A stretch of DNA of 64,000 nucleotides. Source: Megaustenia siamemsis. Lineage: Eukaryota; Mollusca; Gastropoda; Stylommatophora; Ariophantidae. Position numbers and translations under genes: made by a program. Every line of letters starts with the position of its first letter. Position 1 is the first letter of the stretch. The stretch spans positions 11,721,821-11,785,820 of the forward strand of contig JAVIAB010000024.1 of the NCBI GenBank assembly GCA_032433765.1, in the 5' to 3' direction. Below the pieces are notes generated by a model, which worked only from the letters and a program-made list of their open reading frames with translations, was not told the origin of the DNA and did not search any database. Below are positions 58,579-64,000 of this stretch, piece after piece.

Positions 58579-58907
58579 CTTGGTAAACATGAACAAAATT
58601 TGTAAAATGTTTATAACAGGCCTTTGTGAGCAATTATAGATGTAAATGTTTGTAAATAGTCCATATAAATATATGTCAACAATTATAATATTTTTTTTCT
58701 TTAAATGTTTAAACATTGTACATAAACATAACACTAGTAAACATGTACAAATTAAACTCATCATCCCTTTTGATATATGGAGGAATAATGATGTTAGTGA
58801 TCATATTTTTTTATGACAAACAGGACTTTTATAATAAAAGTCGTGACCAGAATCAAACAATGCTGCACTACCTTTTCACATAAAATGGTAGATGTGTAAA
58901 TACATTT

Positions 58908-60345
58908 TTGAAGCAGGCCATATATAAATATGTCAATATTTTAACAGTGACACAAATTCTATCACCAAGCTTGTTTAAACTAATCAATGAGAAAATCTTT
59001 AAAAACTTCACAAAGATGCCAGGCATAAACATTAATGGAATGATAGTCAGTAACCTAAGATATGCTGATGATACTGTATTACTAGCAGAAAATCCTGAAG
59101 ATCTACATCAAATACTAAATGGAATAAACATGATAAGCAAAAAATATGGATTAGATATGAATATCAAAAGACTAAAACTATGATCATAAACAAAGAAAGT
59201 TCTCAAAACCTACAAGTGGATATCAAATTTCAAGAAATACACCTGAAGACAGTTCAAAGCTACAACTACTTTGAACATACTATAACCAGTGATGGAAAAT
59301 GTGAAACTGGAAAAAAAAATAGAAAATGGCAAAAAGTATATTTAATGTCATAAAAAATATACTAACATCAAAACAAATAAAGCAGGGCTAAAACTAAGAA
59401 TAGCAAAATGTTATATCTTCTCAACATTCATGTATGGTGCTGAAAGATGGACATTAGACAAGAAAACAAGAAAGAAAATTTAAGCTTTTCAGATGTGGAT
59501 TTATAGAAGAATAGGAAGAATTGAAAGGAAAGAAAAGAAAAAAAGAATTCTTTTCTTTCCGTCCTCATTTGCCTTTCAGCATCAAGGGGAATATAATTTG
59601 TGGTCTTTTGCTCTTCTGTTCGCCTTGGCTGCTGTTATGTTTCCTAGTGCTTCTAATATTCCATCCATCCATCTTTTTCGTGGTCAACCATTGGGTCCGG
59701 TATTCTCACATTTGTTGAAGGCTCATTGTATTGTTTTGATTTTTCTGCTTTGTCAAGTGGCCAAAAAATTTTATCTCTTGTTTCTTTACATATTCTATGG
59801 TGGGGGGCTATTACTAGCTTTCTCCTTAGTTCTTCATTCTGATCTTATCTCGTAGACTGTTTCCTGTCATTCGTCTGACACATTTCATCTTAGTATAGGT
59901 TATTTTTCTTATTGTTCTTCCATCTAGGGTCCAGGTCTGGCATTGGTAGAACAACGTTGGGATGAAGATTGTATTGTATAGTGCTCATTTTGCCTCTAGC
60001 GTTATTTCCTTGTTAGACAGTGGTGATAACTGTCCAATGATTTTGATTGACAAACGATGAAGTCTTAAAACAACTAAAAATTAAAAGAGTACTAAACACA
60101 ATTTAAACAAAACAAATGAGATTTTTGAGGCATGTTAAAAGACACTATGGTCTACTAAAAGTAATCTTGGAAGGGAAAAATGCAAGGTAAAAGAGGAGAG
60201 GTAGACCAAGACTAATATGGACAAGTAACATCAAAAGATAGTCACATCAGCCTATAATAATCTTCATCATCAAAGCAAAAGACAGAGCAGAAAGATGCTC
60301 CATGGTAGCCAACTTTGGATGTGGAGACAGCACTTAATGAATGAC
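58908..60345 (+). pseudogene. Family D RT, interrupted by a family A insertion
   Basis: Plus strand: SPSLFKLINEKIFKNF, NLRYADDTVLLAENPEDLHQ with the catalytic YADD (near 59063), LRIAKCYIFSTFMYGAERWT, and FQMWIYRRIGRI up to about 59525. After the insert, TNDEVLKQLKIKRVLNTI (60045 on), MRFLRHVKRHYGLLKVILEG and DRAERCSMVANFGCGDST (60277-60335), ending in a stop. Several stops. It lies in an intron-sized gap of the FBXL7-like gene, in opposite orientation. Confidence 0.84.
59545..60045 (-). mobile_element. Family A 3' end inserted into the family D copy
   Basis: Minus orientation. Matches 11400-11900 (for example TTTCCTAGTGCTTCTAATAT, TCGTCTGACACATTTCATCT). Edges share ATTGA-like sequence (GAATTGAAAGG and TGATTGACAAAC), a possible 5-bp TSD. 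An A/G-rich run at the left is its 3' tail. Confidence 0.78.
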
Positions 60346-60991
60346 ATAAATGAAAATGTCAAATAAAATTTATACTTAGCTCTCTAAAGAAACAATTTTA
60401 AACTGATAAGCTGTGAAAGTCTATCTGCACTGCAAAATGTTTATAAAATGTATTGTTTCCAATGTAAATCAAGATTTTTTTTTTCTTTTGCTCTTCCAAA
60501 AAAAAAGTTTCCACAGTCTGGTGTGTATTAGTTATCAAAATGGTGGATGCGCTGAATATGTCAGAAACTATAAGCTGTGATTGAAATTCTCACAGTGGAA
60601 AGTTTTGAGCCTAAAGCAATTCACAATGCTCTGGAATTTGCTTGAAGAGGAAGTTTTCAATCTCAAGTTATGGCAGTCTTGACACAGAGAGGTTGTTACT
60701 TCAAATCTGACTGTACAAGTTAGGATTTTATTTGTGATTTCTCTCTGTGGCAACCACCCTTAGTCTCAACAGTGAGGCCCGGCTTGACACGTCAATTACG
60801 CTTCAATAGAAAAAATATGAGTACCTCTGAAGATGGAGTTATCTGCCTGAGTATTAAGGGGCCCCTGTGCACATGGCTGCCAGGGTAAAATGAATGAACA
60901 TGCAAAATTCACTTCCTAGGCTATAGGGACTTCACCTTAGGTGAAAGCTGCGAATGCAGACAAAAAATATGTCTATACTGAGCTTTTTTGG

Positions 60992-61300
60992 TTAACTCTT
61001 TCCGTACTAAGCCTTTTTATCGACGCAACAGAAGAGATTTCAGAGACAAAATTGTTCATGGTTTTAAGAACCAAACTATAGATTTATATTTATCTAACAT
61101 AAGATATTATATATGAATGTTTAGATAATTGAACAAGATATAAGATTTCACCAATATCCAGATGATATAAGGCATGTAAAACGAATATGGTTTGATGGCG
61201 TTCACATTAATCAAATTGAGCGTGGCGCACTATACGGTGAAACGTACGTTGCCAGAATCTCATTGCCGCACAGTGCAGCGAAACGTACAGAAAGAGTTAA
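60992..61300 (+). mobile_element. TTAA-type MITE (copy 1)
   Basis: TTAACTCTTTCCGTAC at the left and GTACAGAAAGAGTTAA at the right: 16-bp inverted ends with TTAA on both sides, the target of piggyBac-type transposases. 309 bp, no coding capacity. Confidence 0.85.
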
Positions 61301-61760
61301 TGTAATAAATCATTTTATAGAAAAAAATCTGAGTACAAATGTTTGCAGCGATAAAAATTGCATGATACACATTATACGTAGACCAATATTTTCTATAACA
61401 AATATTTGACTGTTAATCTTGTAAATACACGTAGTTAGTGAGCTGGTACAAGATGGTACTTACTCACATCAATTTCAGGACTAGGTGGTTTCTTCAAGAC
61501 GGTGTCTTTTCAATAATTGCTATACTACCATGGTTTATATTTTTCTTCATAGTTGAGTAAGATAGAATTTTAGCGAAGATTGAGAAGCTCTGCCAGAAAA
61601 AGAACATATGACAAAGTATACCAAAAAGCCTGTGTGCTATCTGATGGCACTGCAGGGCATTAAATATAAGACAGTCACTGAAATATATGAGTACTAACAT
61701 ACTTTTCCCAAAACCCCACAACTTTTAAAAATAAAGAGCCATTAGAATGTAAAATCCTAC

Positions 61761-61880
61761 ATTATCTTTTTACAATTTGCCACAATGATGTAGAGTCTTA
61801 TGTAATTTGGCCACACTTGCATGCCTAGATCAGCTACACTTTTACAATCACTCAGTCTCAGTTCTCGTAAGCTTGTCGAA
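61761..61880 (-). CDS. FBXL7-like LRR exon (copy 1)
   Basis: The minus frame reads SLRELRLSDCKSVADLGMQV and IIVANCKKI, which is the FBXL7 repeat that precedes the repeats of the exon at 58208-58578 (family pattern: x-IKEL-x-VSDC-x-x-V-x-D-x-G-L). The donor may be AT/GTAGG at 61759-61760. The acceptor could be CGACAAG just before 61873, or lie further upstream because the frame stays open. The phases of the two exons do not match simply, so one boundary is wrong or the gene is broken. Gene order on minus (63.7, 61.8, then 58.5 kb) agrees with the protein order. Confidence 0.65.
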
Positions 61881-62120
61881 GGAAGAATTTTTAAATTGTT
61901 TAATGGCACGACATAAAGAGAATAATTAAAATTAGAAAGAAATTTAAACAGTTAAACTGAATATTTGAATATTTACTGAATATTTATTTATTGTACAGAA
62001 TATTATTTATTAACTGAATATTTATTTATTTTATGCTCCATGTGAATGCAAATCTATAACAGGTGAAATATACCAGATGGCCTATTAAAATCAATACTCA
62101 TAGCCTTACCAAAGAAATGG

Positions 62121-62190
62121 GGAGCCGCAATAGCTCAGTGGTTAGTGAACTGGACTACTAAGGACAAGAGGTAGGTTTCGATCCCTACAG
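62121..62190 (+). mobile_element. tRNA-derived SINE head
   Basis: GGAGCCGCAATAGCTCAGTG GTTAG resembles a tRNA acceptor/D arm with the A box, and GGTTTCGATCC is a B-box-like T loop with pairing GTAGG/CCTAC. The anticodon arm (CTGGACTACTAAGGACAAG) does not pair well, so this is a decayed tRNA or tRNA-derived SINE, not a working tRNA gene. It lies at the junction of the duplicated copies. Confidence 0.68.
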
Positions 62191-62918
62191 TATCAAAGCA
62201 AGAGACAGAGCAGAAAGGTGCTCCATGGTAGCCAACTTTGGATGCGGAAACAGCATTTAATGAATGATATTGAAAATGTCAAATCAAATTTATACTTAGC
62301 TCTCTAAAGAAACAATTTTAAACTGATAAGCTGTGAAAGTCTATCTGCACTGTAAAAATTATAATAAAATGTATTGTTTGCAATGTAAAGCAAGATATTT
62401 TTTTTTTTTTTTTTTTTTTTTGCTCTTCCAAAAAAAAGTTTCCACAGTCTGGTGTGTATTAGTTATCAAAATGGTGGATGCACTGAATACATGTCAGAAG
62501 CTATAAGCTGTGATTGAAATTCTCACAGTGGAAAGTTTTGAGCCTAAAGCAATTCACAATGCTCTGTGGATCTTGCTTGAAGAGGAAGTTTTCAATCTCA
62601 AGTTATGGCAGTCTTGAGACAGAGAGGTTGTTACTTCAAATCTGACTGTACAAGTTGGGATTTTTATTGTGATTTCTCTCTGTGACAACCACCCCTAGTC
62701 TCAACAGTGAGGCTCGGCTTGACACTTCAATTACACATCAACATAAAAAATATGAGTACCTCTGAAGATGGAGTTATCTGCCTGGGTGGCTAGGGGCTCC
62801 TGTGCACATGGCTGCCAGGGTAAAATGAATGAACATGCAAAATTCACTTCCTAGGCTATAGGGCCTTAGGTGAAAGCTGCGAATGCAGAAAAAATATGTT
62901 TAAACTTTACTTTTTTGG

Positions 62919-63227
62919 TTAACTCTTTCTGTACTAAACCTTTTTATCGACGCAACAGAAGATATTTCAGAGACAAAATTGTTCATGGTTTTAAGAATCA
63001 AACTATATATTTATATTTATCTAACATAACATATTATATATGAATGTTTAGATAATTGAACAAGATATAAGATTTCACCAATATCCAGATGATATAAGGC
63101 ATGTAAAACGAATATGGTTTGATGGCGTTCACATTAATCAAATTGAGCGTGGCGCACTATACGGTGAAACGTACGTTGCCAGAATCTCATTGCCGCACAG
63201 TGCAGCGAAACGTACAGAAAGAGTTAA
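62919..63227 (+). mobile_element. TTAA-type MITE (copy 2)
   Basis: Duplicate of 60992-61300 with TTAACTCTTTCTGTAC / GTACAGAAAGAGTTAA ends; one transition makes its terminal repeat perfect. Confidence 0.88.
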
Positions 63228-63688
63228 TGTAATAAATCATTTTATAGAAAAAAATCTGAGTACAAATGTTTGCAGCGATAAAAATTGCATGATACACATT
63301 ATACGTAGACCAATATTTTCTATAACAAATATTTGACTGTTAATCTTGTAAATACACGTAGTTAGTGAGCTGGTACAAGATGGTACTTACTCACATCAAT
63401 TTCAGGACTAGGTGGTTTCTTCAAGACGGTGTCTTTTCAATAATTGCTATACTACCATGGGTTTATATTTTTCTTCATAGTTGAGTAAGATAGAATTTTA
63501 GCGAAGATTGAGAAGCTCTGCCAGAAAAAGAACATATGACAAAGTATACCAAAAAGCCTGTGTGCTATCTGATGGCACTGCAGGGCATTAAATATAAGAC
63601 AGTCACTGAAATATATGAGTACTAACATACTTTTCCCAAAACCCCACAACTTTTAAAAATAAAGAGCCATTAGAATGTAAAATCCTAC

Positions 63689-63808
63689 ATTATCTTTTTA
63701 CAATTTGCCACAATGATGTAGAGTCTTATGTAATTTGGCCACACTTGCATGCCTAGATCAGCTACACTTTTACAATCACTCAGTCTCAGTTCTCGTAAGC
63801 TTGTCGAA
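63689..63808 (-). CDS. FBXL7-like LRR exon (copy 2)
   Basis: Identical to the exon at 61761-61880 over the readable part (SLRELRLSDC...); one base differs just upstream. If both were spliced in, the protein would carry the same repeat twice. More likely the duplication disturbs the gene or one copy is skipped. Confidence 0.62.
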
Positions 63809-64000
63809 GGAAAAATTTTTAAATTGTTTAATGGCACGACATAAAGAGAATAATTAAAATTAGAAAGAAATTTAAACAGTTAAACTGAATATTTGAATAT
63901 TTACTGAATATTTATTTATTGTACAGAATATTATTTATTAACTGAATATTTATTTATTTTATGCTCCATGTGAATGCAAATCTATAACAGGTGAAATATA

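Larger units (their letters stand above)
60268..62192. repeat. 1.93-kb tandem duplication, copy 1
   Basis: Starts at ATCAAAGCAAAAGACAGAGC and repeats from 62193 with offsets of 1925-1928 bp. Contents in order: the family D terminus, a block with poly(T), a TTAA MITE, an FBXL7-like LRR exon and a tRNA-derived SINE head. Identity is higher in the right two thirds. Confidence 0.93.
62193..64000. repeat. 1.93-kb tandem duplication, copy 2 (right edge open)
   Basis: Repeats 60268-62072 to the last base of the window, so the copy, and possibly more copies, continue outside. It begins with the family D terminus (ERCSMVANFGCGNSI) and holds a longer poly(T) at 62399-62420. Confidence 0.93.

Noticed and set aside
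62121..62190. Functional tRNA gene
   Set aside because: The A and B boxes are recognisable but the anticodon arm does not pair, so a SINE head or decayed tRNA is more likely.
61494..63649. MWGFGKSMLVLIYFSD-type ORF present twice on minus
   Set aside because: The repetition is due to the 1.93-kb duplication. I see no LRR pattern or conserved motif in it, and it is probably intron.

Overview
This is a stretch of invertebrate nuclear genome dominated by repeats. The evidence is AT-rich DNA, intron-sized non-coding stretches, many non-LTR retrotransposon fragments with target-site duplications (TSDs), a mariner, hAT-, Tc1- and TTAA-type DNA transposons, solo-LTR-like inserts and kilobases of minisatellite. 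There is no bacterial operon structure. A lophotrochozoan such as a mollusc would fit, but I cannot fix the species. Most open reading frames are element coding or accidental frames through tandem repeats.

Layout. 1-2.7 kb: a 33-bp minisatellite and purine-rich DNA. 2.7-7.2 kb: a decayed Tc1-like element carrying an RNase-H-bearing non-LTR insertion, then a partial second copy of that composite. 7.2-9.1 kb: an unrecognised Cys-rich exon-like ORF, a 34-bp minisatellite and a broken DDE transposase. 9.4-13.2 kb: reverse transcriptase (RT) remnants and a SINE-like repeat. 13.2-23.3 kb: a tandem array of about 1.95-kb units, each holding a (TCTA)-tailed RTE-like 3' end, with one unit split by a 1.5-kb solo-LTR-like insert. 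23.6-24.9 and 29.3-38.6 kb: related minisatellites. The second has a 28-bp unit and a 2,660-bp internal duplication. Between them lie RT fragments, a TTAA MITE and a SINE-like copy.

38.6-50.4 kb: more RT fragments, a second solo-LTR candidate, an apparently intact mariner (42.73-44.06 kb) and two copies of a Tc1-associated repeat. 50.5-55.1 kb: a hAT-like element invaded by three non-LTR insertions with 12-13 bp TSDs. 55.4-58.1 kb: 19-bp and 22-bp minisatellites.

The only host gene I recognise is on the minus strand from 58.2 kb to the right edge. It is an FBXL7-like F-box/LRR gene: a terminal exon with an in-frame stop, and an upstream LRR exon present twice inside a 1,928-bp tandem duplication.

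For reference I label RT families A to F. A: minus 11.4-12.6, 26.9-27.8 and 59.5-60.0 kb; plus 39.7-41.9 kb. B: 9.9-10.2 and 38.6-39.6 kb. C: 47.9-50.1 kb. D: 44.3, 58.9-60.3 and 62.2 kb. E: the RNase H 'Pol-like' family at 24.9-25.9, 27.25-27.59 and 52.8-53.9 kb. F: 4.2-5.2 and 6.2-7.2 kb. The RTE-like family with a TCTA tail is named separately. Nested order lets relative ages be read directly.
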